A stretch of 64,000 nucleotides of DNA from Phoronis australis (Eukaryota > Phoronida > Phoronidae). Positions 34,881 through 46,064 of this stretch are shown here, piece by piece; position 1 is the stretch's first letter, and the number at the start of each line of letters is the position of its first letter. Location: assembly GCA_002633005.1 (NCBI GenBank), contig NMRA01000298.1:473474-537473 (forward strand). Reading direction: 5' to 3'. The notes under the pieces were generated by a model. The model was given only the letters and a program-made list of their open reading frames with translations. It was not told the origin of the DNA and ran no database searches. The position numbers and the translations under genes are program-made.

Positions 34881-37004
34881 ATGGCGGCCACTGATGTGAT
34901 GAGTCGGTGAGGTTGGAATATTGAATCATGGGATAAAATTCCGTTCCATAAGCATGGCAATTCATGAGTGCCTTGTTTCTACAGCACGCAGCCCATGGCT
35001 CGGCAGCGAAACAACACAGGGGGACAATACTGACATGTGGCACGTGTAAGCGAGCCAATATTTCCCTTGCTGGGCTGCATTGATGACCGATGTTGTCACA
35101 CATAGAAAAAAGAAGACAAAACAAATGAAACAACGAAGATTTCCCTCTCGTTTCTCTGCTGCTTTGCTGGAATAATATTTCGTTAGTTTCGTACAAAACG
35201 ACTTGTTTTTCTACATTCTTGGTTCCAAACTTTCAAACACAAGAAGTGTTAATCAATAGAAAATTCTATTGAGCGGCAAAACCCGTCTCATCTCTGTATA
35301 ATATTCGTCTTGTCTATTCCTAGAGCTTACAAGGTCCATGTCATACAATTGTGGGAATTTACGTAACAGTGTTTCCGAACATTACTAATAAATCATTCAC
35401 ATGTGCGTTTGTGCATGCGTCAGTGTATAGAGAATGTGAGGTATACGCGTCTGTTCGTGATCGTATGTTAAATCTTGCACAAGTCTAGATCTCGGGCAAA
35501 CATCACAGAGATTCCGTCCTAGCGAAAGTGAAAGCAATGATATGATGATACAGTTAGATTGTCTCATTAGTTTTCTCAGGTACACGGATGCACTGAAAGG
35601 CCCTTTTATGAAAGTAATCGCTTCTTTTTCAGGCATCAACAGACCATGAACCGTATGTCAAGCATCCCCGGTTCCTTCGCTTTCGCTGATACGTGCGTTT
35701 CATGGGTTGACCACAGCAATAAGAAAACGGAAGGTATAGGTATCAGCATAGACTATGACGACATATTGACAGCTACTACAGATGGCGTAGGCGACAACTG
35801 TTTTCGCTTACATTTCGCCGTTCACGAGAAAAAAACCAACAAACTTCTGAAGGGCGATTCCGTGATCCACTGCGCCGACCAGGCTGCGCGTGACGGACAC
35901 GTCTCTCGCTTGAAGGAAAAATTGTCTCTAGTCACGTGCCGACCAAAGCGTCTTTTGGTGTTAATTAACCCAGACAGCGGCAAGAAAAAAGGCGAAAGTA
36001 TCTATCGCGGGAAGATAGCTCCTTTATTCGATCTTGTCGGTATAGAGCAGGATGTGGTGATCACAGAAAACGCACCGGCTGTTGACGAAAATATCGCAAG
36101 AATGGATAGGGCAACAACAGATGGCATCATAGCCGTTGGCGGGGATGGCACGTTCCTTCGGGTCGTTAATGCCGTCATGAACGCTGCGGTAACAAGACAA
36201 GGCGGTGACGCTGTTAATCCACCTGACCCTCTGCCGGAGACACACATGCGTATTGGGCTGATTCCAGTTGGATCTCAGTGTATCATCACGGAACTCATGG
36301 ACGGAATCATAGACTTGACAACTTCGGCCTTGCGTATCATTTTGGGAAAGAAAAACAAAATAGATATCGGCGCCGTACACCAGGGCGACGGATCTTTTCT
36401 CAAATACTTCGCCTTGTACTTCAGCTATGGCTGCGCTTCGGTTGATCTCCACAATCTTGGCTATAAAAGCTGGTTCAGTCGACTGCCCTTTTTGTCAAGT
36501 GTCGGTAAAACGCCTTACAAAACATTCGAAGCCACCATTAAATGGCTCGAACCGTCAGAGTCAAATCAAGAACGTCTGGCAGCGAATGAAGGAAATGAAG
36601 AAGCAGACGTTGCTGAAGTCGCGCCAATTTTGGACGAATCTAAAGATCTTGAAGGCCAATTTTCTAACATTGCCGCGTTCGTTCCGAACCTGGATTCCAT
36701 ATTTCGGCCAAATGCCCCGGCGGAAGTAGATCCAAACTGCTTAATGAGTTTGGTCGTGAACAGCGCGAGTCTGAACGGATCCAAAGCAAATCGTCGTTTT
36801 TGTCAAAAATTTTCCAACAGGGACGAGTCCGCATTTGTTTTGGAGGGCGTGCAGCGACATCTCGTGTCTCGAGTGGAGATACAAGCAAAGGAGGGAGGCG
36901 ATGTCCTCGAGATAGTTCTGGACGGCGACGCAACACCGCTTCAATCCCCGGCATCGATCGTAGCTAAAATTCACAGAGGGAAAATTAACGTTTTCTCAAA
37001 GTAA
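34881..37004 (+). CDS. Ceramide-kinase-like lipid kinase, two coding exons
   Basis: Exon 1 is 34881-34906 (start context ATCAAAATGGCGG, donor TCG|GTGAGG) and exon 2 is 35633-37004 (acceptor TTTTTCAG|GCATC). The phase-2 junction restores CGG and gives a 465-residue protein. ATG 35646 is an internal methionine if this splice is used. Residues about 14-110 resemble a PH-like N-terminal region. The diacylglycerol/sphingosine/ceramide kinase catalytic domain follows, with NPDSGKKKG (about 121-129), the nucleotide-binding GGDGT (about 178-182), RIGLIPVGSQC (about 215-225), TSALRIILG, and a C-terminal LDGD. The TSAL(R/H)II(L/V)G block and overall order point to CERK rather than sphingosine kinase. 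The usual GSTD (CERK) or GSGN (SphK) motif is GSQC here, so activity is doubtful. The protein is shorter than human CERK. Nearly the whole coding region is one exon, unlike vertebrate CERK, which suggests a retrocopy that gained a 5' exon. Confidence 0.85.
34907..35632 (+). other. Intron of the ceramide-kinase-like gene
   Basis: A 726-base GT-AG intron with a good pyrimidine tract before the acceptor. The minus-strand open frame 35196-34876 overlaps it and shows no recognised domain. Confidence 0.7.
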
Positions 37005-37790
37005 AGTGTGACATGATTGAAGCGTCTATAAACCACTTTTTGTCAAGAAACTAAATTTTTGATTTAGACCACTTTCCGATATAAATCTGGTACTAACCTT
37101 TTCTTTGCTCGGTTTACAGACGATTCTTGGGTTTTGGAAAATAGACAGGTCGTTATAGCTTGAGATCAGACTTGACAGGTTGACTTGTCACGGTGCATCA
37201 TGTTATGCGACTCGAACTGTCCTTTCAACCACAATCTGGAAATCATTCCTCATCTAAGAAAGGAACATTTAGAGACTGATTTTATAAAGGAAGGAGGTTT
37301 AAATTCAAATGTAGGTTTGCCGGTTGAAAGACTACTTCATGTTTAGCTTAGGCGAAGCAGAGCACCGTTAATTTCACGAATGGTCATCGGGTTATGTGTG
37401 TCATTTGAGAAATGCGACTAACGACGTTTGAACGATTAGTTTGCGAACTGTAGGTGAATTTTGACAGGAGTTGCTGGTGGATTTGTTCAGCATTCGCGTG
37501 AAACTCACGAACCCACCACCAATTCAAAGATTCGCTTATTCGATTTTCTCACCGCGTCTAGAACGGCATGTACTACGGTCACCGCTTACCACAATTCTGT
37601 GCGATAATAAGATGTAACTTAATTATGTCGAATACGTTTTACGGAAATAGTAAATCATGTTTCAAATATCTTGTAGAAGAACAGTATTAACATTACAACT
37701 ATAAGCGTTAATGTTCTCGTTTGTTCTGCCCAAATGAATTATTAATTTCTATTGGTTGTTGTACATCACTGATGAACACGTGATTTTTAA
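37005..37790. other. 3' flank of the ceramide-kinase-like gene
   Basis: AT-rich sequence after the TAA at 37002-37004. No convincing AATAAA or second gene was seen before the mobile element at 37791. Confidence 0.5.
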
Positions 37791-38313
37791 GATGCATAGT
37801 CTCATTAAATTGTGAATATGCAAATGAAGTATTAATTTACAAACAGATACCATTACAATCGCGTGAAAGTCTCTTTTTGCGGGACTGTTTTTATGTAAAT
37901 TAGTACGGTAATAATCATGGTGGACGAAGACCCGATGCCGGTCAAGAGAACAAAGACGGCATGGAATTTAGTTTATTTGGAACGTGACGTCTTTCGGGCA
38001 TGGTGGAAGCTCAGATTCCGACTGCAGCTGCAAACAGCCAGCATTGTCGTTACCCTAAAGAAACAAGGCATAGTTTTAGTATTTGTTTATTTCTCTGTCT
38101 AATAGCGATTGCATAATATTTGAAATTACTAAGGTTGTTTTCTATGTTCATGCTTGTTCTTAAGTGTATCAGTTGTGTTATCTTCAAAACTACAATTTAT
38201 TTACAAATTGTTTCTTTTCCTGATTATACTTGTACACACAGTTCTCCAGGAAGTCACTAGGTGACGCTTGCTACAACTTTATATATTCACGGTTTTAATG
38301 TGATATAACATCT
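37791..38313 (+). mobile_element. TTAA-flanked transposon copy A, retaining an ORF start
   Basis: Flanked by TTAA at 37787-37790 and 38314-38317. Terminal inverted repeats are about 35 bases long: GATGCATAGTCTCATTAAAT on the left against AGATGTTATATCACATTAAA on the right end's complement. The interior matches the element at 49733-50174 in inverse orientation. Copy A keeps about 150 bases absent from copy B, including an open frame from 37917 to 38102 (beginning MVDEDPMPVKRTKTAWN, then LERDVFRAWWKLR) that looks like the start of the parent element's protein. TTAA targeting fits piggyBac- or Kolobok-type elements; the superfamily is not proven. Confidence 0.72.
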
Positions 38314-39440
38314 TTAATATCTTTTAAAGCGGCTAAAAATCCACCTTCCGTCGTTGCAATTTTTGTTTACTTGAGGCAGCCAGTTCCACTCGGACATTTC
38401 TTTTATCTGCGCCGGCCCATGAGGCACAGTACCGACGATATGTCACGCGACTCATTCACAACATCCCACTCTGCCACGCATCAAGAAGAAAACGGAATGA
38501 TTACCAGCGGTCTCATGAATCGTATAACTTTGTAGCATCTGCCTCAGACGATAAATCATATGACATCATAAACTGAAAATGGTGCCGTAGTATCTGTATA
38601 ATTTGTATGACTTGTCACTCAGGCCTTATACGAAAGTAGTCCTAGTGGGGTGCATGCACATCTTTAGAATACAAGTTGCACTCAGAAATGAGCCTTGTAG
38701 GTTGAAATAAGTTACAAGAAAGACTGTGAATGAGCACGCAAATATGATTCAAATAAAGTTACATTTTGTATTTTTAAATCTCATCTAGGCACTAAGTGTA
38801 GTCCCCATCCTTGAGCTGGAAATGCAATTTATTTCTGTAACTTCCTTAGTGCGAACTCAAGATAGGTATCTGTGATTGCGTCTTCAAGTACATTGTGGTT
38901 TACGTAGGTAAATTTTCAAGTTTCATATTTGAACTTGGCAACCACTTGATTCGAGCTACAAACGATCGAGTTTGGACTTGAAAGTTTTGGCTGCAAGTGC
39001 AAATTAGGATTCAGTAGAGACTCGGCCCGTTTCAAGACACTTCATCAACGGGGATTTGCACAAGCCCCTATGTCATCAAGAGGCATGTTTATCAGGGAAT
39101 CTGATCTAAGATCATGGTGTGCTGGGTAAAAAATCCCCATCAGCGATGGCTTCCCGGCAATAAAACACAGATGAAATGATATGTCGTGGACGAAAACTGG
39201 TGATTTGGCCTGCGAGTCGTGATGCCGGACAAAATAGCACGGGGACATTTGGCAATTGACTAGATTGGTATGTAGACTAGCCTCTATTTAGAACCGCTGT
39301 CTGGAGTTGAAACACAACCATAAAGTATTCAAACACACAATCTTCATTCACACCTATCTTGAGTTGGTACTAAAGTGGATCAAATTTCAAACATAACCTC
39401 GAGTTCGAGTTTGGAGATAGACCTCAGATGTCTATGCGTT
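38314..39440. other. 3' flank of the minus-strand phytase-like gene
   Basis: Probably contains that gene's 3' UTR. ATTAAA overlaps its stop codon at about 39444-39439 (minus), and a minus-strand AATAAA occurs at about 38833-38828. The minus-strand frame 39248-39045 has no recognised domain. Confidence 0.4.
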
Positions 39441-42400
39441 TTAATCTTTCTTGTAGTAGAACAATTTCTGATTGGACCCTTCGCTCAATGTGTAGTATCC
39501 ATCCGCATTGTGACTCCAGCACACGGTCTCGCCCTGTCGCTCTTTTTCACATGGCACCTCTTCCGGTCGCCTCTCGAGGGCGTCTTCCACGTCCTCACCA
39601 GAGCGCCTCTTCCAGTAATAAATGTCTTCGTAAGTTTTCACGAGGATTTCTTGGCCATTCGGTGAGATGTCGGCGGCCGTTGGTCCCCTTTTATCAGACT
39701 TGATGGGGATGGTGGCGATGGACCGAATCTTCTTCCTTGACGAACTGCCCCAGCCGTCTGTTGGCAGTTTGTACAATTTAGGCTCCCTTCCGCTGCTTAT
39801 CTTTGGAATGAGATACACCTTAAAACAACGCATGGTATTGTTATCGTTTACCGAGCTTCAAGTAGGATGCGTCATACATCAGCTTAAGCGTTTCAGTGGC
39901 AATAAACCCGTGCCCTCTGTTTAAAACCATCTTTTGACGTAGGCCACTTGTTCTGGCAAAGCTTACCTAACCAGATTTGTGCGGGTTGTTACTGCTTCGA
40001 ACTGGGACCGCTAAGTCCCTAGTCATGGCGGGTTACCTTCTGTTGTCAGGCCAGTGTGGAGGTCAAGCGATTGCTTGTAACCAATTTCAATTCAAACAAA
40101 GGATAAGAACACGATGGCGATGGCTTTGGAAGGGCAAATGAGCCTGTTGTGGAAAATCACTGTTTTCACACCAGAACATGGTAATTTTAGTAAGTTACTT
40201 CAAGTGACTGTACCAAGTGCTTTTAATTAGTCTTGAAATATCGGTACCAGAGAAGTATTCAGACGCTTTTGTTCATGAGGCGAATTAAATTAATGATTTT
40301 GACCGCTAGGTGGTGTATCCAAATGTCGAAGTTGTCGATTTATACACTGTAGTCCCTCGTAAAAAACTATTCGTAAAAAGTATTCGGATGATCTCGCCAA
40401 ATGACCTGAGCTGCGCTTCAAGGCAGTTATTTGTTCCGCATTCAATGACACTTCACTCTACAGTGGTAAGTTTGTTTTGTGATAATTCAGATATTGTTTT
40501 TGCACAGCAAATTTTGTGGTCAGACTGCTGAAACTCACCACTCCTTCCTCGTCCACCATTACAGATTCGCTGTTGTCTTCGTCCCAGTCAAACTTGAAGT
40601 AGCTATCGACACCCAGGTCACGGCTGCGAATGGAGGGAGGCTCCTTCACTTTGTAGATGATGTTTTCAGCATCGCCAGTGTTACCTACAAGTGCAGAGGA
40701 TCCTTGATTACGGGTATCAATTTCCGGTCCAACCCGCGAAGGGCAGCACTTTGAATGATTCGTGTAATCTGGCTTCTCAAAGTAACATTCGGACATTGCG
40801 TTTGGTTGGAAAATAATATTCTCGCTTTCCGACTGTTTGTTGTTGAGAAATGTGCCGGTACATGTGCAGGTATACCATTCCTGTCATTGAGAAACGTTTT
40901 TGTGATTTGCGCCTGCTAAATGAAGATCAAACATAAAGGATAAATACATTCATAACAGGTTCTTGTGTGTTTCTAAAACCTCGTTGAAGTTCAGATGTAG
41001 TAACATAAGAAATAAAATATATTTGCCTATATACACTTACCTCTAGATTATTTACCTTGACACGACGTTTAGATCAGTAATTTATCTGGACATCTTCAGA
41101 TGTTACAGCGTCCAAGTGCCCACCATGGACTACCGTTAGTGTCCGGGCTCATTCAAGATGGCCGGACAGTTTGCTGATAGAAGCGCCGTGCGCATGTAAG
41201 GCTAAAGATTGGTGTGTAACGACCAATAGATTTTAGAAGTCACAAGTTCTTATTTTGTGATGCATTCAAAAGGCGTCAAATAGAATTATAAAACGATTCG
41301 CTTTACTTTTCGTCTCATTCCTGGACGTTATAATTGTTTCTCATCAAAACTGCGCGTGCCTTATTTTGAGTGTAAGCTGTGATTGGGAAGTTATCACGTG
41401 ACGTTCATCTTGAATGACGTGGAAAGTGTCAAAAAAAAATGAGACACTAATCAAAATAAAAACAGAGCCAAAGTGCCTGATTTTTACAGGTGGTTTGATA
41501 TTTCCAGTTTAGGTTAATAAGGGTCTAATTATGCCTGCAATTTATAGTTACTGAAGTCGAGATTGCTTTCCTTTAACGTAAAAGCACCTCAAAATGGTGA
41601 TTTCAGCACATAATGGCAATATTTTATAAAAATGTCCACATACGAGTCCTATTTGTACCGTTGTGTACATGTACATGTACATTTTGCAATAGAATGGTAG
41701 CGATTGGGAAATATTCACTTTACATTTACCTTGAGTAACCTTGCGAGCTTCACAAATACATCGAGCATCTTGACTAACATGGCATACACTTGCCCGTATT
41801 TTGACCTTTAACCTCTGGACTCCCTGACGTATATCCCGTAAAATAGTTGAGTGTCAAGAACTCGGCTCACCTCCGACATCTGCGATGTAGATACAGTGCC
41901 ATTTACCGCTCTTGCCGCACGGACCGACAGCCAGATCTTCCCAATCCTTGTTCTTGGCGCCTCTGATCTCAATAGTTGCCTTCTTCTCACCGTTTTTAGC
42001 TTCAATCACGTAAAGCTAGGTTAAAAAAGCCGAAATTGTAATCACGTTTGAAGATGAGCTTAAATGTCGGATGTAATCATACACGATGAACGTGCTGTAT
42101 TTTTGTAAGAATTTTACGAACCCTGCGTCTAATGCCAATTCGGAGACTAATAATTCGCGAGTTTGGGAAGTACATGTATCTCATGATTCATGAGATTTCG
42201 ACACTTTCGTGTGCTGGCAAGCAGAGTAGGAGTCGCCTAGCCAGACTATTGGAATTCCATCTTTGTTCAGATGTTTTCTGTTCATGCGCAGTGTGAACTC
42301 AAAATAGAAGGACGATGATGCACTCGAGTACAGTATGTCCAAAAAGCGGTTCAGTGGTTAATGAATATCTTATCTGCAGTAACTTCTCAATTGGTGACTA

Positions 42401-44253
42401 GCCCCATCAGTTGCAAGTTCCAATCTCAAGTCGAAATATCGAGTTTTCAGTCGAGCTTGTTCATCGAGTTTTCTTGTCTTGAATTTGCAGTAAAGTAGTA
42501 CATAAAACATCAAATCTAGGTTCGAGTACAGGTTTCGATTTTTTTTACACAGGGGATACTAAAGACGTGTCGGTGTACCTTTCACAGGTCCCTGAGCAGA
42601 CGGACTTTTTGTTGTCCTGGCAATTAAGCTGGTAAAGCTCTCCTAGCCCTTTCTTAATACCCGGGTTCTTTGCGTTTTGTGAAATTAATACACGCACCAT
42701 GTTGGTCTGATTCTTGTTTTATTGCTCAATTTGTGCCTTCTCAATGTGCGAGTGGCACCTACCGGCTGGTCTGTGCGCCTTTATACGCCAAAAGGAATGC
42801 TTATTTTAAGAGCATAGACTTCTTCATCTGAACTTTGCTCCACATTAGTCTTACCCTAACAGGATTTGCACGCAAGCGGACGAGAAAGCGTCCACAGTTA
42901 ATCACTGAGTATCCAGCGAATTTCTCGGCAAATCAATGGTTTGATGGCGCTGTTGCTGATTTAAGTGAGCCAGTCGATATTCGTGGGCTTGGGAGAACGT
43001 GTTGGATGAGATAATTGCGGTCGTAAATCAACACGCATGGTTAGCGTACCAGTTTCAAAGTAAAAAACGAACAGTAAGTAAGGCAAACGACCAACATGGC
43101 TGTTTTTAAACTTGAAAAGCAAATAGGAGCCGTCTTTGAATTTTTCGATGCATTATAAGAAATACTAGCTCATAGGTTTTCTTCAGCATCGCGGCTAAGC
43201 CCTGAGCATTATCTTGTTTTAATCGATTTGGACGGGTTTGTCACAGTCTAGCTTAGGTGTTGGGGTAACAAAAGCCTAAATGTTATCGTAAGAGTTGTCT
43301 CCGTAATCGCCGTAATTGCTAAGAGGGTATTGTTACCATGGAACCCAGTTATCTTCATTATTTGTCTTTCCTACCTCACGACATTTATGTATAGGGCCTT
43401 TTAACATGACCACTGTTATTTAACCCATCATCAGTGTTATCTCTATGACAACACTTACCCTTGCTCTGTCGCCAGAATCATTCAGTGTGTACAAATAGCC
43501 TGGATGTCTGCGGCTTGCTGCTAGGCCTGACGCCTCTCGCACTGCACTCACTCTGCCAACAGAGTCGCCATCTCTGAAACCGTTTTTACCTGCCAGTGGA
43601 ACGGAGAACAAAGTCCACAACCATTCATTTTAAAACTGATAGAACCAGTAAGGTTTATCAGTTTCAGTAGACCTACATTGTAACTGTCATTATCACATAT
43701 TTTGTAAGGTGTTATTATACGATTTAGACAGATTATTAATTTATGAACTCACCACCGGATAAACGTTTGGAGTCAATAATAAGCATATATGACCAATCCC
43801 GTGGGTGATATTTTACAACTGTGGATTAGGAGGTGTTATAAGGTCATATGGACTAAGCAAGAGCATTATTGCTCAAGACCGAGGGTGCGGTGAGAAATCA
43901 TCGCTTGATTAATAGAAACAGTGTTCTGTCCCATAATTCAAGAATCTAACCTCACCGATCAATCGCTTTAGTGACCGCCATTTTGCCGGGGTATATTAGG
44001 TCCCGCGCATAGACCTACATGTATGTATGCGCAAAGAGTCTTTCAATCGCATAATCTTGTTTTTTCAGCATGTTTCGTCTACAGAAGGCACCCGACTTCT
44101 CTGTGTACAAGAGGTAAATACCTGACGAGCTATAACATATGAGCATTGTCACAGCAACTTACCTCTAGCTAGTCTTTCCAATATCTCTTGGTGGGAGAGC
44201 GGGGCTGTGTGCGCAACAGCAACCAGGCAAGCTAATGCCAAGAAATAAGACAT
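39441..44253 (-). CDS. Secreted SdiA-regulated/phytase-like propeller protein, five exons
   Basis: Coding exons on the minus strand are 44253-44163, 43589-43459, 42015-41871, 40684-40539 and 39818-39441, giving 296 residues. All introns are GT-AG and all phases agree. A non-coding first exon (about 44688-44507, donor AAG|GTGAG) splices to TTTCAG at 44261, just before the ATG. Residues 1-17 (MSYFLALACLVAVAHTA) are a signal peptide. Then come SGLAASRRHPGYLYTLNDSG (51-70), DWEDLAVGPC (98-107), IYIADVGGNTGDAENI (117 onward), a VKEPP segment, VMVDEEGVVYLIPK, and PTAADISPNGQEILVKTYED near the end. The SGL(x)SR...NDSGD, DWEDLA and DxGDN-like blocks are those of bacterial SdiA-regulated and esterase-like-phytase beta-propeller proteins. 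The substrate is unknown; an extracellular hydrolase or binding role is possible. Confidence 0.85.
39819..40538 (-). other. Intron 4 of the phytase-like gene
   Basis: Phase-0 intron with donor GAGTG|GTGAGT and acceptor TTTTAAG|GTG. Nothing else is recognised. The flanking exons read continuously as DEEGV|VYLIPK, so no further exon is needed here. Confidence 0.75.
40685..41870 (-). other. Intron 3 of the phytase-like gene
   Basis: Phase-1 GT-AG intron of 1186 bases. It includes a run of ACATGT repeats near 41668-41682. No other gene is seen. Confidence 0.75.
42016..43458 (-). other. Intron 2 of the phytase-like gene
   Basis: Phase-0 intron of 1443 bases with donor CAAGG|GTAAGT and acceptor CCTAG|CTT. 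No gene or clear mobile element was found. Confidence 0.75.
43590..44162 (-). other. Intron 1 of the phytase-like coding region
   Basis: Phase-1 intron with donor AGAG|GTAAGT and acceptor TGGCAG|GT. No internal gene is seen. Confidence 0.75.
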
Positions 44254-44506
44254 GGTAAGAACTGAAATAATAGATGGTGGATAAATGGGTTAAAAGGTCA
44301 TTGTATTAAATGTCGAGCGCGCTATGCTTGAAATGACACATGCAGTAAATCATGACAACAACGAATATTTCGTTTTAACTCATTGGTTAGTCCTAAATAG
44401 CAGACGATTTCCATGTATCAATTGTTACCAACTAATAATCTAAACTAAGGTTGAAACCGTGGAGAAACGCACATTTTGATCTGGAATACACATGGAGAAA
44501 TCTCAC

Positions 44507-44688
44507 CTTGAGGCTGTTCTGTGGACTGATGTGGTCGCTAAGTGAGGTCGGACTTTCTTATTTCACAGCCGTATCTTAGTATTTCGCCAGATGGTTCGTG
44601 TCCCATGGAGTGAATAGAACGTGAATCACTTATGCAAGATTAACTAAATGCCTTCACGTGAAGGGTCCTACCCCACCTTATCTAGACA
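44507..44688 (-). other. Probable non-coding first exon of the phytase-like gene
   Basis: The region between the expected start site (about 30 bases after the TATA box) and a good donor (CAAG|GTGAG at 44506). It splices to the acceptor at 44263-44262, eight bases before the ATG. The exact transcription start is inferred from spacing. Confidence 0.5.
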
Positions 44689-44712
44689 TGTGGTAATTAG
44701 AAATCAGGAGGA

Positions 44713-44720
44713 TTTATATA
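44713..44720 (-). promoter_or_regulatory. TATA box of the phytase-like gene
   Basis: TATATAAA on the minus strand, placed upstream of the inferred non-coding first exon. The order TATA, untranslated exon, donor, acceptor, ATG is consistent. Confidence 0.55.
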
Positions 44721-46027
44721 GTTTGGTGTATGCAACTATCTAAGTGCGGTGTACATTTTATTAGACTGCGCGGGGTTAATTTTGCAGCACCCACTACTGA
44801 TAATTCAAATTTCACCTCTAGTCACCGCGGTATTTCTCCATGGTGTTTCACTCGCGTTCGTATCTTTGGACCAGGTGTGTTCAAGCTTCCGCTACTGTCT
44901 GGTTTTACATGAAATTCATTCTTTGTTCTGTAGTGGGCTGCAGTGCAGGCGTGGCGGAGGATTCTGGTTAATTTTCAGTCTTGCCAGCTTACTCCACTAG
45001 GTCTTAGTGCTGGCATTGGAAGAATGGGTTTCATGTGAAAATGATTAGATGGTGCGTGGCGCCAAATTCTGTACGCAAGGCCGGACCGTCATAAGGACTA
45101 TGTCATAAGCTTTCTGCGGACAGACGCTCGTGATAACCTCAAATGCCGTTTCGACCGCGGTTTTCTTGCTTCAAATCCGGGCGCCTTTGATAATCAGGTT
45201 TCCATTCATCGAAATGTGCTTATTATTGAGTGCAGTATCACTGCTGTGAGTCCGGTGGACGTTTATCTTGTTATCAAGAAGGCTCGCGGGATCTCTTGGG
45301 CGCTACGACTATACCTTATGGACGTGTATATGGTGCAGCTGCAACTTCGGGATTACCAAAGGTCCCTTCGCACTACTATAGACAGCCCATTGTCTTCTTT
45401 CTCTAATTAAAAGTGTCGAAGACAATGTCACGACCTCTCGGGCGCTCGATGGGTGGCCAGTCGATTGTAAATAATGGAACATCCACGCGGGGTCCTTCCA
45501 AAAGTCTAACCCGGCCCCCCCTCCCCCTTTCTCCACTTCCCCAGTGTAGGCTCATTATGTACATGTAGGCTACGTGCACAACCGTGCCCCGATACTCGGA
45601 TATTAATTCTTCGGACAGTTGACTCGTGCATCTACAGTTGGAGACGACATTTGTTATACCTGTATTAGTAGCGTTTCCAGAAATGAACAATTAGAAATCC
45701 AAGGCATTAAGAAAAAAGAACATGACTTCAGCATGTGTCTGAAATCAACATAATACATTTCTGTCCAATGCCCGGACCACTGGTGCCCATTTTCTTAGAG
45801 AGGAACCTTACATTTTCGAAAACGTATTGGGTCTATTTCGTATATATTACTTATTTTAAAGGTTATTTCAAGACTTATCTATAAAATGATATTACAGTGG
45901 CGGATCTAGGATATCACAAGGGGGCCCCAACATTTTGTAAGCATTTGCGCAAACTGAACCACGATTGTAGATGCGCATAGCGCCGAATGTTGGGAGGTCG
46001 GGAGGGTGGGGGTTGCTGGCGGATAGA

Positions 46028-46064
46028 GCCAGCGTGCGTTACCACTACGCCACCATGATTTAAC
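46028..46064 (-). repeat. tRNA-like SINE fragment (A-box half)
   Basis: The minus strand reads GTGGCGTAGTGGTAACGCAC followed by GCTGGCTCTATCCGCCAGC, the typical D-arm and anticodon-arm sequence of tRNA-derived SINE heads. No B box follows, so the unit is truncated. Confidence 0.4.

Noticed and set aside
36002-36974. Several open frames antisense to, or in other frames of, the ceramide-kinase-like exon
   Set aside because: They are shadows of the real coding exon and encode no recognisable domain.
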